Assembly (NCBI GenBank): GCA_947488235.1
Contig: CANLAQ010000007.1
Location: 1-64,000, forward strand
DNA from: Flavobacteriales bacterium
GTDB lineage: Bacteria > Bacteroidota > Bacteroidia > Flavobacteriales_D > Crocinitomicaceae
Direction of reading: 5' to 3'
DNA length: 64,000 nucleotides
In this document: positions 27,503-36,135 of the stretch, piece after piece
Position numbering within the stretch: position 1 is the stretch's first letter
Layout: the number at the start of each line of letters is the position of its first letter
Translations under genes and position numbers: made by a program
Notes under the pieces: model-generated
What the model saw: only the letters and a program-made list of their open reading frames with translations
What the model was told of the DNA's origin: nothing
Database searches by the model: none

Positions 27503-28153
27503 ATGGATTTCTACTTACAAGCATTTGGCATCGGATTTTTACTCAGCGTAATGGTGGGTCCTGTGTTTTTTGTTTTACTCGAAACAAGTATTACTAAAGG
27601 CGTCCGCGCTGCATTAGCATTGGATCTGGGTGTTTTTATTAGTGACATTGTCTATATATTATTTGCTTTTATTTTCGCTTCACAATTAAAAAACCTTACT
27701 TCTGGCGACGGAAAGAATAATTTAATTCTTGCAATTATTGGAGGGATATTATTTATTGGTTACGGTATTTACTCTTTTTTTAAGAAACCACAGTTTAATC
27801 TAGAGGAATCTTCTTCAGATGCTCAAAATAATAAAATGGATTATGTAGTATTAGCACTTAAGGGTTTTGTGCTAAATTTTGCTAATCCCGCGGTAATATT
27901 TTATTGGATAGGAATAATTGCAAAAGGATACAGTACAGTAGATAATGAGGGCAGTCATTTTCAAATTTTTGCTTTTGTGTTAATTGTTTTATTGACTTAC
28001 TTTGGAATTGATGTTTTAAAAATATTCGGTGCCAAGAAATTAAGACCCCTGGTGACTGAATCTTTATTGGTGGCACTCAACCGTTTAATAGGTTTGGTTT
28101 TCTTCTCTTTTGGCCTCTTTTTACTCTTACAACAGTTTCTAGGAAAGATGTAA
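27503..28153 (+). CDS. LysE/RhtB family amino-acid exporter
   Basis: A 216-aa inner-membrane protein with about six transmembrane segments. The N-terminal GFLLSVMVGPVFFVLLETSI matches the LysE signature (GxxxGP), and ALALDLGVFISDIVYILFAF and GFVLNFANPAVIFYW are the typical second and fourth blocks. Such proteins export amino acids or related small molecules; the substrate is unknown. The frame is open upstream to 27329, but that part lies on the opposite-strand gene and across a promoter box, so I start at 27503. Confidence 0.88.
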   Translation: MDFYLQAFGIGFLLSVMVGPVFFVLLETSITKGVRAALALDLGVFISDIVYILFAFIFASQLKNLTSGDGKNNLILAIIGGILFIGYGIYSFFKKPQFNLEESSSDAQNNKMDYVVLALKGFVLNFANPAVIFYWIGIIAKGYSTVDNEGSHFQIFAFVLIVLLTYFGIDVLKIFGAKKLRPLVTESLLVALNRLIGLVFFSFGLFLLLQQFLGKM

Positions 28154-28181
28154 CATTTATTAATTTTTTCTTTATCTGCTT

Positions 28182-29891
28182 ATGACTCGGTTTTTTGCAT
28201 TACTCCTATTACTGTTAATTTTTCAAACAACTTATTCTCAAAAAGTACAACCCGAGAATTTATCTCCGAAAACCAAAATTTATTGGGATGCAAATAAAAA
28301 ATATATTAATTCAGTTGGGTCTTATTATATAGATGATCAACATCCCACGACTCTTGAAAAACATGGTAAGTGGTTATTTTATTCTCTTGAAGGCGTGCTA
28401 GAAGAAGAACGATATTATTTTAGAGATCGCATTCATGGTAAACAAACACTATATTTTCCCGATAAAAAAATTAAACGACAAATGTATTGTGTTTTCAATG
28501 TTCCAGACAGTGCTTTTAATGAATGGAATGCTGATGGAAAGTTAATTATATCTGGACTTTTTGATATGGGGAGTCCGATTGGAAATTGGAAATATTTTTA
28601 TGATAATGGCGCCCAAAGATCAATGGATAAGGTAATTGGTGATACTACTTATACAATGGATTATTGGGAAAATGACAAGCAACATACACAAACCATTATA
28701 TCAGGTGAGGGTTTCATAAATACTTATTTTGTTACAGGGCTTCCTAAAGAAAGATATCAATTTGTTGGGGGTTTAAAAAATGGGCCTTTTGAGGAAAGGG
28801 TTGCCAATGGAAGGGTCTCCGTAAGTGGATTTTTTAAAAATGGTAAGAAGGATAGTACTTGGCTATTCTACGATCAAGATGGTTTGCTAGACAAACAAAT
28901 GGGCTATGCATTAGATTCTCTCCATGGTTCCTATATTGTATACTTTCCCGAAGGCACAATTAACACCGCTGGGTCTTATGTATATGGAAAAAAGACAGGC
29001 CACTGGCTTTGGAATTTACCTGACGGCAAGGGGGTAGAAATGGAAGGTGACTTTGAGTCAAATTTACAAGACGGACCGTGGGAATATTACTATTCTTCAG
29101 GAGAATTGTCTTATAAAGCCAATTATTCAAAGGGTTTGCGCAGTGGAGAATGGCTTTATTTTTATAAGGATAGTACGCCCTATCGGAAAGGAGTTTACCT
29201 CAATGATTTAAAACAAGGCTTTTGGCAAACCTGGTATGAGGACGGTACACTTTTAATGCAAGGTTCTTATATGGAAGGTAAAGAATTTGGTGTTTGGGAG
29301 AATTTTTGGGAGAATGGGCGCATTAAAAATAAAGCAACTTTTAAAGACGGAAAGCTAGATGGATCTTGGGTTTCTTATACCCCTAATGGGACATTAATTT
29401 TATCTGGCACCTATAAAAATGGTTTTAAAAATGGGCATTGGCAAGAATATTATAATAATGGCGCCCTCAAAGAAGAAGTTCAATACAAAATTAAAAAGTT
29501 AAAAAATTCCAATGGTGGTATTGTTATCATGGGAATGAAATCTATTCAAAGTGTTCAGCACGGCCCCTATAAAACATATTCTCAAATTGATTTCACGGTT
29601 AAACAATCCGGTAAATTTAAAAATGGGTTAAAAACAGGTAAATGGATTGATTATTATCCAGGTGGAGTAGTGCCAACTATTATTTCCAATTATAAAAACG
29701 GAAAATTAGAGGGCGATTTTCAGCAATTCGGTAGACAAGGAAATCTGATGAATGACATTCATTATAAAGACGGTTTGAAAGATGGTTATTTCACCCTTTA
29801 TAATGCATCAGGCAAAATTGTAGTTCAAAAAATGTTTAGGCGTGGTATGGAAATGCAAAAGTCAAACGGGGGTGATATGTTTGCTCCTTAA
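28182..29891 (+). CDS. Exported MORN-like repeat protein (YwqK-like)
   Basis: A 569-aa exported protein. A signal peptide ends near LIFQTTYSQ (residue 19). The rest is a tandem array of MORN-2-type repeats of about 23-24 residues with the pattern G-x-W-x-x-Y-x-x-G-x-L-x-x-x-x-x-Y-x-x-G, for example KTGKWIDYYPGGVV, RSGEWLYFYKD and FKNGHWQEYYNNGALK. Databases often label such proteins as YwqK-family antitoxins, but no partner toxin is near and I would not carry over that function. Its stop codon overlaps that of the convergent rnr gene by 4 nt. Confidence 0.82.
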   Translation: MTRFFALLLLLLIFQTTYSQKVQPENLSPKTKIYWDANKKYINSVGSYYIDDQHPTTLEKHGKWLFYSLEGVLEEERYYFRDRIHGKQTLYFPDKKIKRQMYCVFNVPDSAFNEWNADGKLIISGLFDMGSPIGNWKYFYDNGAQRSMDKVIGDTTYTMDYWENDKQHTQTIISGEGFINTYFVTGLPKERYQFVGGLKNGPFEERVANGRVSVSGFFKNGKKDSTWLFYDQDGLLDKQMGYALDSLHGSYIVYFPEGTINTAGSYVYGKKTGHWLWNLPDGKGVEMEGDFESNLQDGPWEYYYSSGELSYKANYSKGLRSGEWLYFYKDSTPYRKGVYLNDLKQGFWQTWYEDGTLLMQGSYMEGKEFGVWENFWENGRIKNKATFKDGKLDGSWVSYTPNGTLILSGTYKNGFKNGHWQEYYNNGALKEEVQYKIKKLKNSNGGIVIMGMKSIQSVQHGPYKTYSQIDFTVKQSGKFKNGLKTGKWIDYYPGGVVPTIISNYKNGKLEGDFQQFGRQGNLMNDIHYKDGLKDGYFTLYNASGKIVVQKMFRRGMEMQKSNGGDMFAP

Positions 29892-32026
29892 TCTTTTGAA
29901 AGCATCAAGTCAATCTGCCTCTTTTTAGTACTTACATCGGTAATTTTTACCTTCACACTATCCCCAAAATTATATTCTTTGTGGAACCGTGATCCAATAA
30001 TTCTAAACTTATCGGCATCAAAATAATAGCGATCTCCTTCAATGGATTGCATGGAAACCATTCCTTCACAATTGTTTTCTAGAAGTCGCACATACATTCC
30101 ATGCTCCGTAATTCCAGAAATTACTCCTTCAAATTCCTCTCCAATGCGATCGATTACAAAAAGTGTTTGGAAATATTTTGTGGATTCTCTTTCTGCTTCT
30201 GAAGCTTTCCTTTCATTGCGAGAAATTAATTTGCAAATTTCATCCAATGAATTGCCGTAAGTATGGTTTCTCCCCTGTAGTTCCTGCTCTAAGATGCGGT
30301 GTACCATCAAATCTGCATATCTTCTTATGGGAGAGGTAAAGTGAGAATAATGGGTAAAGGCTAATCCAAAATGTCCGATGTTGGCCGTTTCGTAGGTCGC
30401 CTTCGCCATGGAACGAATAACCATTGATTGTATCAACGGGAATTCATTTTCTTCCCTGATAGTTAATAGTAGATGGTTGATGTTTTTAGCGATTTCATCC
30501 ATTCCTTGATAGGAAAGTTCATGGCCGAATTTATCAATGAAAAGCTTTAAGAATCCAATTTTTTCTGGATCTGGCTTGTCATGCACTCTATATATCATTG
30601 GAATAACATCTTTATTTTTAGACGGTTTGGATAAGTAGGTACAAACGCGTTTATTGGCCAATAACATGAATTCTTCAATCAATTTATGGGCATCTTTAGA
30701 TGTTTTGACAATCGTTCCAATGGGGTGCCCCTTCTCATCGAGTTGAAAGCGCATTTCTTCGGATTCAATATTTAACGCCCCTTGCGCTAAGCGCTCTTTT
30801 CTTATGATCTTTGCCACTTTATCAATGGCGCGAATTTCGTTTTCATGATCTCCAGATTTTCCCTCAATGATTTCCTGAGCTTCTTCGTAAGAGAATCTTC
30901 TGTTGGAGTGAATAACAGTCTTTCCAAACCATTCTGATTTTACATCACCTTTTCTATTCATTACAAAGACTGCCGAAAAACTATACTTATCTTCATGTGG
31001 TCGCAGTGAGCAAGCAATATTTGATAATTGTTCCGGTAACATTGGAATTACTCTGTCCACCAAATAAACCGAATTAGATCTTTTAAGCGCTTCTTTATCC
31101 ATCGCACTCCCTGGACGAACATAATGACTCACATCCGCTATATGAACGCCTAATTCAAAGTCGCCATTTGGCAATTCTTGATAGGAGATGGCGTCATCAA
31201 AATCTTTCGCATCAGCAGGATCTATTGTAAAGGTTAGGATCTCTCTAAAATCTTTTCGTTTGGCAATTTCTCGTTCATCTAAATTAATAGATACCTGTTC
31301 CGCCTCCTCTAAAACAGCATCTGGAAATACAGGGTCGATTCCTTGATTGTAAAGAATGGAAAGCATCTCCACATCATTGGTTCCAGGATAACCTAATATG
31401 GCAATCACTTCTCCAAACGGAATACTTGTAGATTTTGGCCAAATGGTTATCTTAACAAGAGCTTTTACTCCGTTGACAGCACCATTTAATTGCCCCTCAC
31501 TAATTTGAATCTGTATTCCAGATCTTGCATTGTCTGGAATTAACATGGCTTTCTTATCACTAATCTTGATCGTACCTACAAATTGAGTTTTCTCTCTTTC
31601 AAGCACCTGCATTACAGCTCCTTCCGGACGGTTTTTCCCTGGATTAATGATTCTTAACTTCACCAAATCATTATGCATGGCTTGGCCAATATTATGTGGT
31701 GCGATAAAAATATCTTTTTCTTCACCTTCCACCACTACAAAACCAGAACCTCTTTGTGTGATTTCAATTCTTCCGCTTAGGGTATTTTTATTTTCAACAA
31801 GCTTGAATGATTGATGGGTTAGCTGCTTGAGCAGATTCCGCTTCGACAATTGTAAAAGAACATCATATACCTGCTGTCTTAAGGCAGGATTGTTGGCGTC
31901 GATTTTAGAACAAATTTCCTTGTGAGAATACTCATCGTCAGGATTTTGTTCAAACACCCTCATTATTTGAGGTGTTATTCCCTTAAAAGATCCAAGGGTT
32001 TTGGGTTTAAAAAATTTCTTAGGCAT
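29888..32026 (-). CDS. rnr: Ribonuclease R
   Basis: Processive 3'-to-5' exoribonuclease that degrades structured RNA. Domain order: N-terminal winged helix, cold-shock OB domains (residues about 65-230), the RNB catalytic domain with DPADAKDFDDAI (about 267-278) carrying the metal-binding aspartates, and a C-terminal S1 domain (FEGVISGITEHGMYVRL, about 625-700). Length 712 aa fits. The gene is isolated on its strand, with a convergent 4-nt stop overlap downstream. Confidence 0.95.
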   Translation of the reverse strand: MPKKFFKPKTLGSFKGITPQIMRVFEQNPDDEYSHKEICSKIDANNPALRQQVYDVLLQLSKRNLLKQLTHQSFKLVENKNTLSGRIEITQRGSGFVVVEGEEKDIFIAPHNIGQAMHNDLVKLRIINPGKNRPEGAVMQVLEREKTQFVGTIKISDKKAMLIPDNARSGIQIQISEGQLNGAVNGVKALVKITIWPKSTSIPFGEVIAILGYPGTNDVEMLSILYNQGIDPVFPDAVLEEAEQVSINLDEREIAKRKDFREILTFTIDPADAKDFDDAISYQELPNGDFELGVHIADVSHYVRPGSAMDKEALKRSNSVYLVDRVIPMLPEQLSNIACSLRPHEDKYSFSAVFVMNRKGDVKSEWFGKTVIHSNRRFSYEEAQEIIEGKSGDHENEIRAIDKVAKIIRKERLAQGALNIESEEMRFQLDEKGHPIGTIVKTSKDAHKLIEEFMLLANKRVCTYLSKPSKNKDVIPMIYRVHDKPDPEKIGFLKLFIDKFGHELSYQGMDEIAKNINHLLLTIREENEFPLIQSMVIRSMAKATYETANIGHFGLAFTHYSHFTSPIRRYADLMVHRILEQELQGRNHTYGNSLDEICKLISRNERKASEAERESTKYFQTLFVIDRIGEEFEGVISGITEHGMYVRLLENNCEGMVSMQSIEGDRYYFDADKFRIIGSRFHKEYNFGDSVKVKITDVSTKKRQIDLMLSKD

Positions 32027-32076
32027 GCGGTGGGGTAGACAATATCATATGCCTATTGGATAAATGAGTCCTTCTT

Positions 32077-32823
32077 TTAATGGCGAATAATCACCTTTCT
32101 ATTAAAGGGTTTGAAGCTCTGACCTTCAAAGGTGATGAAATAAACACCACTCTTGAATTCAGACACATCAAGTTTTTTGTTTGAATAAATAGTTTCTTTT
32201 AAAATAACATTTCCAAGTACATCAACCATTTTCATACTCGCAGTTTCAGCGCCGTTTAAGGTAATGTTTAAGTAATCACTTGAAGGGTTAGGAGCAATAG
32301 TTACAGAAGCAACATCTTTGATCGGCTTAACTGCCGCAACAATTTCAATTAAAAGATCTACTGAATCAACAAAGTTAATGCCGTCTCCTGAAACATAGTA
32401 ACGATAATGAGCCAAACAAGGCTGGCTAAAATCGTCTGGGTCAATTGAAACTTTCAGTTTTCCATATTCTCCATCACCAATAGGAAATAAAGCACTTACT
32501 GGCGTTGTCCAAGGATTGCTTGCCATTTGACCTGATGAAAAACAGGTCCCACCCCAAGGATCTGTTGCATGTCCCCAACAAATTGCATCTGTCCAACCAG
32601 CTGGAACATCTAAACGAGTTCTTGTAATGCGCCAATTGCGGGTTAATCCTGTATTGTTGTAAATGTTAAAAGGAACATCAAAAACGGCTAATGATTGTGT
32701 GCCCATGCCGTAAGTTTGACCCGAAAGCTCTGTGGTTTGGCCATCAACATAAATATTGATGTTATTTTGAGCAAAACTGCTAAGTGAGAAGAAAGTTAAT
32801 AGAATGAAAATATATAATTTCAT
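32077..32823 (-). CDS. Secreted protein with type A T9SS sorting domain
   Basis: Exported 248-aa protein. The signal peptide MKLYIFILLTFFSLSSFAQ directs the choice of start at 32823; a reading from 32871 would add 16 residues ahead of it. The mature part is a beta-rich domain with an immunoglobulin-like look (DVPFNIYNNTGLTRNWRITR, WGGTCFSSGQM) of unknown function. The C-terminus is a type A T9SS domain (IAPNPSSDYLNITL, MVDVLGNVI, FKSGVYFITF). It should be exported to the surface or medium. Confidence 0.82.
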   Translation of the reverse strand: MKLYIFILLTFFSLSSFAQNNINIYVDGQTTELSGQTYGMGTQSLAVFDVPFNIYNNTGLTRNWRITRTRLDVPAGWTDAICWGHATDPWGGTCFSSGQMASNPWTTPVSALFPIGDGEYGKLKVSIDPDDFSQPCLAHYRYYVSGDGINFVDSVDLLIEIVAAVKPIKDVASVTIAPNPSSDYLNITLNGAETASMKMVDVLGNVILKETIYSNKKLDVSEFKSGVYFITFEGQSFKPFNRKVIIRH

Positions 32824-32845
32824 GATGTTGGAGATTCGTTTAAAA

Positions 32846-32853
32846 CAAATATA
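32846..32853 (-). promoter_or_regulatory. Putative -7 box for the T9SS protein gene
   Basis: TATATTTG on the minus strand, ending 22 bp before the ATG at 32823. It supports that start. Confidence 0.45.
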
Positions 32854-32916
32854 ACTTAAAATATGCCACATTCAAAAAACCACACTTATTTTTTATATTA
32901 TTTAAATTCAATAATG

Positions 32917-32924
32917 TAACTTTG
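32917..32924 (+). promoter_or_regulatory. Putative -7 box for the TlpA-DUF6029-Omp28 operon
   Basis: TAACTTTG matches TAnnTTTG; ATG at 32971. The -33 element is unclear. This is the only promoter-like match seen ahead of the three-gene set. Confidence 0.4.
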
Positions 32925-32970
32925 ATTCGGCAAGGTTTTTGAAAAAGAACTAAAAACTAAATTATTTTAA

Positions 32971-33483
32971 ATGAAAAAAGCACTCTTTTCTCTATTATTT
33001 ATCTTCGTTGCGAGCTCATATTTTGCTCAACATGACGGCGGACTTCTTGAAAATAAAAAACTTCCTTCTGTCAAGTTAAAAGACATGAATGGGAATGCTG
33101 TAAATACTGCTGAATTAGGTTTCAAGGGACCTGTAGTAATTAGTTTTTGGGCAACTTGGTGTGCCCCCTGCAAGAAAGAATTAAATACAATTCATGATTT
33201 ATATACCGACTGGCAAGAAGAAACGGGCGTTCAATTGGTTGCCGTTTCCATAGATGACGAAAAAACAAAAAGTCAGGTTCCTATTTATGTTAATGGAAGA
33301 GCTTGGGAATATTTAGTATTAATGGATCCTAATGGAGATTTTAAGCGTGCAATGGGTGTGAACAATGTTCCCCATACTTTTTTGATTGATCAACAAGGAA
33401 ACATTGTCTATTCTCATAACAATTATGCGCCTGGTGATGAGGAAAAATTGTATGAAGAAATTAAAAAATTGACGAAACAATAG
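32971..33483 (+). CDS. TlpA-like periplasmic thioredoxin
   Basis: Exported 170-aa thiol-disulfide protein. The signal peptide ends near residue 19 (ASSYFAQ). The thioredoxin fold carries the active site WATWCAPCKKE (cysteines 64 and 67) and the cis-proline in NNVPHTFLID near residue 133. It is first of a tight operon: the DUF6029 barrel gene begins 6 bp downstream, then an Omp28-like lipoprotein that has its own CxxC. Reduction or maturation of the partner proteins is a reasonable inference. Confidence 0.9.
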   Translation: MKKALFSLLFIFVASSYFAQHDGGLLENKKLPSVKLKDMNGNAVNTAELGFKGPVVISFWATWCAPCKKELNTIHDLYTDWQEETGVQLVAVSIDDEKTKSQVPIYVNGRAWEYLVLMDPNGDFKRAMGVNNVPHTFLIDQQGNIVYSHNNYAPGDEEKLYEEIKKLTKQ

Positions 33484-33488
33484 TCTGA

Positions 33489-35150
33489 ATGATTAAAAAA
33501 ATACTACTAATACTGTTGCTTTCACCTACGGTCTTATGCTCACAAGGTAATTTAACAGGAAACATTGAAAGTACTTTTCAATATTTAAATCAAGATTCCA
33601 TTATTGGAGCCAATCAACCTGTATCAAAAGGTTTGCTTAATTCTTACATGAATGTTTTTTACACGAACGGAAACTTTAAGGCTGGGATGCGTTTTGAGTC
33701 TTATTTGCCTCGAATTCAAGGTTATCCAAATCGTTTTGATGGCACTGGAATAGGTATGCGTTACATTGGCTATGTGAATAATTTAGTGGATGTAACTTTA
33801 GGTTCCTTCTATGAGCAATTTGGCAGTGGACTTGCATTCCGAGCTTATGAAGACAGAGCCTTAGGTTATGATAACATGATGGATGGTGCTCGAATTATTG
33901 TGCGTCCCCAAAAAGGGATTGTCATTAAAGGTGTTTATGGCTATCAGCGCTTGTCTTTTCAAAAAGGACAAATAATTCACGGTGATGGAATCGTTAGAGG
34001 TATTGACGGCGAAGTACATCTAAATGAGGCCATTGATAAAATGACATCCTTCCCCTTGGACATTGTATTAGGCGCTTCTTTTGTAAGTAAATTTCAGGCA
34101 GATGATGATGAAGCATTGATACTTCCTCAAAATGTTGCTGCATACGGTGGTCGTGCCAAGTTGAGGTATAAAAACTTTTATCTAGACGGCGAATATATTC
34201 TGAAAGAACAAGACCCTTCGAGTGACAATGGAAAAATTTATAATTATGGTCATGCAGGCGTATTTAATTTAAGTTATACTCAAAAAGGTTTAGGGATTTT
34301 GGTCTCTGGTAAATCTGTCGATAACATGAGTTATCGTTCGGATAGGAATAAGGATTTACAAGATGTTTTTATCAATTATCTACCATCACTGAATAAAACC
34401 CACACCTATAATTTGGTTGCTACGCTTTATCCTTATGCTACACAACCATTGGGTGAGGTAGCTTTTCAGGCAGATGTATTGTATACTTTTAAAAAGGGAA
34501 CAACATTGGGTGGAAAGTATGGAACTACCATTGGTGGTAATTTTTCAACTACCTATAGACCTATGCAATACACAAGTGGAATAAATCCCTTAGATTCTAC
34601 AGGTGTATCGTATACTTCTCGCTTATTTGCGATGAGTGACAGTCTCTATTGGCAAGACATTAATTTTAATATTTCTAAGAAGTTCAATAAAAAATTCAGT
34701 ACAATCTTAAGCTTTTATAGTATTAAAATAAACAATGATGTCGCTAAAATATCTAATGATGCACAAGGAATTATCCACGCCTCTATTGGGGTTATTGAGT
34801 TATCGTATAAAATAAATACCCATCACTCTTTACGCGCTGAATTTCAAGGATGTTTTGTCCAAAAAGAAAATGGATTGATTAAGGATAAAGGAAATTGGGC
34901 AACAGCATTGATAGAATACACGATTTCTCCAGGTTGGTTTTTTAGTTTTATGAATCAATATAATTATGGCAATCCCGTGATTGACAAACGCGTTAATTAT
35001 CCAATTCTAACCTGCGGTTATATTAAAGACGCAACGCGCTTTACGGTTTCCTATGGTCGTCAGCGTGCCGGTTTATTTTGTGTTGGTGGGGTGTGTAGAT
35101 TCGTACCAGCGTCCAATGGATTAACATTGAGTTTCACCCAAAGTTTTTAA
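33489..35150 (+). CDS. DUF6029-type outer-membrane beta-barrel protein
   Basis: A 553-aa protein with a signal peptide ending at about residue 18 (TVLCSQG) and alternating beta strands to a C-terminal phenylalanine (TLSFTQSF), typical of outer-membrane barrels. N-terminal motifs GNIESTFQYLNQDSIIGA and GSFYEQFGSGLAFRAYEDR fit the DUF6029 family of Bacteroidota. Function unknown; it could be a transport pore or an assembly partner. Genes on either side encode thiol-active exported proteins. Confidence 0.78.
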   Translation: MIKKILLILLLSPTVLCSQGNLTGNIESTFQYLNQDSIIGANQPVSKGLLNSYMNVFYTNGNFKAGMRFESYLPRIQGYPNRFDGTGIGMRYIGYVNNLVDVTLGSFYEQFGSGLAFRAYEDRALGYDNMMDGARIIVRPQKGIVIKGVYGYQRLSFQKGQIIHGDGIVRGIDGEVHLNEAIDKMTSFPLDIVLGASFVSKFQADDDEALILPQNVAAYGGRAKLRYKNFYLDGEYILKEQDPSSDNGKIYNYGHAGVFNLSYTQKGLGILVSGKSVDNMSYRSDRNKDLQDVFINYLPSLNKTHTYNLVATLYPYATQPLGEVAFQADVLYTFKKGTTLGGKYGTTIGGNFSTTYRPMQYTSGINPLDSTGVSYTSRLFAMSDSLYWQDINFNISKKFNKKFSTILSFYSIKINNDVAKISNDAQGIIHASIGVIELSYKINTHHSLRAEFQGCFVQKENGLIKDKGNWATALIEYTISPGWFFSFMNQYNYGNPVIDKRVNYPILTCGYIKDATRFTVSYGRQRAGLFCVGGVCRFVPASNGLTLSFTQSF

Positions 35151-35151
35151 T

Positions 35152-36090
35152 ATGAAAAGCTACTTAACCTTCTTTGCAATAGCTTGCATTTCCTTGATTA
35201 TGGTCTCTTGTGATCATGTAGAAAATCCTTATCCTCCTGGAACAAGCAATGAATTAGACACTACACTTTATCCTGGAAATTGGAGTAATTATGTGGCAAA
35301 TGAATGGCCGGTTTTTTCACCGAATGCTAATTTATTGCGCAATGTTCTTATTGAGGATTATACGGGTCATAAATGTATTTTTTGTCCTGCAGCAGGTGAC
35401 TTAGCCCATCAGTTGGAAGAGGCAAATCCTAATCGAGTTTTTATTGCTTCTATTCATGCTGGACCGGAAGGAATTGGAGATTTTCAAACTGTTTCTGCAC
35501 CTGAATATCCTCTTGACTTTACCAATCCTCAAGGAGCAGCAATAGGAATATATTTTGGCGCCAATGATGGAGGATTTCCTGGTAATCCAAGAGGGACCGT
35601 GAACCGCTTTAATAATGGCACCATTTTTCAAAGCCCAACCCAATGGACCAATATGACCAATACGATGTTGGCAGACAATAATTTAAAAGTAAATATGCAA
35701 TCAGCTCTTAATTATTATCCCACTACTAAAGGAGCTTTTTTACATCTTGAAATAGAAAAATTGGATGCAACATTAAACGATGCTTTGGGTGTTGTTTCTT
35801 ATTTGATTGAAGATTCATTAGTCGGTGATCAGAAAATGAGCGATAATAGTCACAATACAGCCTATACGCATCGTGACATCCATAGAGGAAATTTAAATCA
35901 ACTTACTTTTGGTCGAACACTTACCGGTGCAGATCTTATCAATGGAAAGTATTATGTTAATTATAGTTTTTTAGTTCCCAATCAGTTAGATGGAAATTAT
36001 AATGCACAAAACATGCATATTATATCATATGTATACAATAAAGTAACTTGGGAAATTTATCAAGTGGTAAAACAAAAGATTGCACCCTAA
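35152..36090 (+). CDS. Omp28-related lipoprotein with thioredoxin-like CxxC
   Basis: A 312-aa predicted lipoprotein: lipobox cysteine at residue 20 (LIMVSC). Near residue 68 it has EDYTGHKCIFCPAAGDL, with cysteines 75 and 78, the hallmark of the Omp28-related family, whose N-terminal part resembles a thioredoxin fold. The rest is beta-rich, ending QVVKQKIAP. The gene starts 2 bp after the barrel gene, so co-translation is likely. It should sit at the outer membrane, possibly facing outward. Substrate unknown. Confidence 0.8.
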   Translation: MKSYLTFFAIACISLIMVSCDHVENPYPPGTSNELDTTLYPGNWSNYVANEWPVFSPNANLLRNVLIEDYTGHKCIFCPAAGDLAHQLEEANPNRVFIASIHAGPEGIGDFQTVSAPEYPLDFTNPQGAAIGIYFGANDGGFPGNPRGTVNRFNNGTIFQSPTQWTNMTNTMLADNNLKVNMQSALNYYPTTKGAFLHLEIEKLDATLNDALGVVSYLIEDSLVGDQKMSDNSHNTAYTHRDIHRGNLNQLTFGRTLTGADLINGKYYVNYSFLVPNQLDGNYNAQNMHIISYVYNKVTWEIYQVVKQKIAP

Positions 36091-36135
36091 TTGGAAGTAT
36101 AGTTTTCAGGGTATTCAAAATATTTATTTTTTAAT

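Noticed and set aside
28182-29891. Toxin-antitoxin component (YwqK-type label)
   Set aside because: MORN repeats give that label, but there is no toxin gene beside it and it has an export signal.
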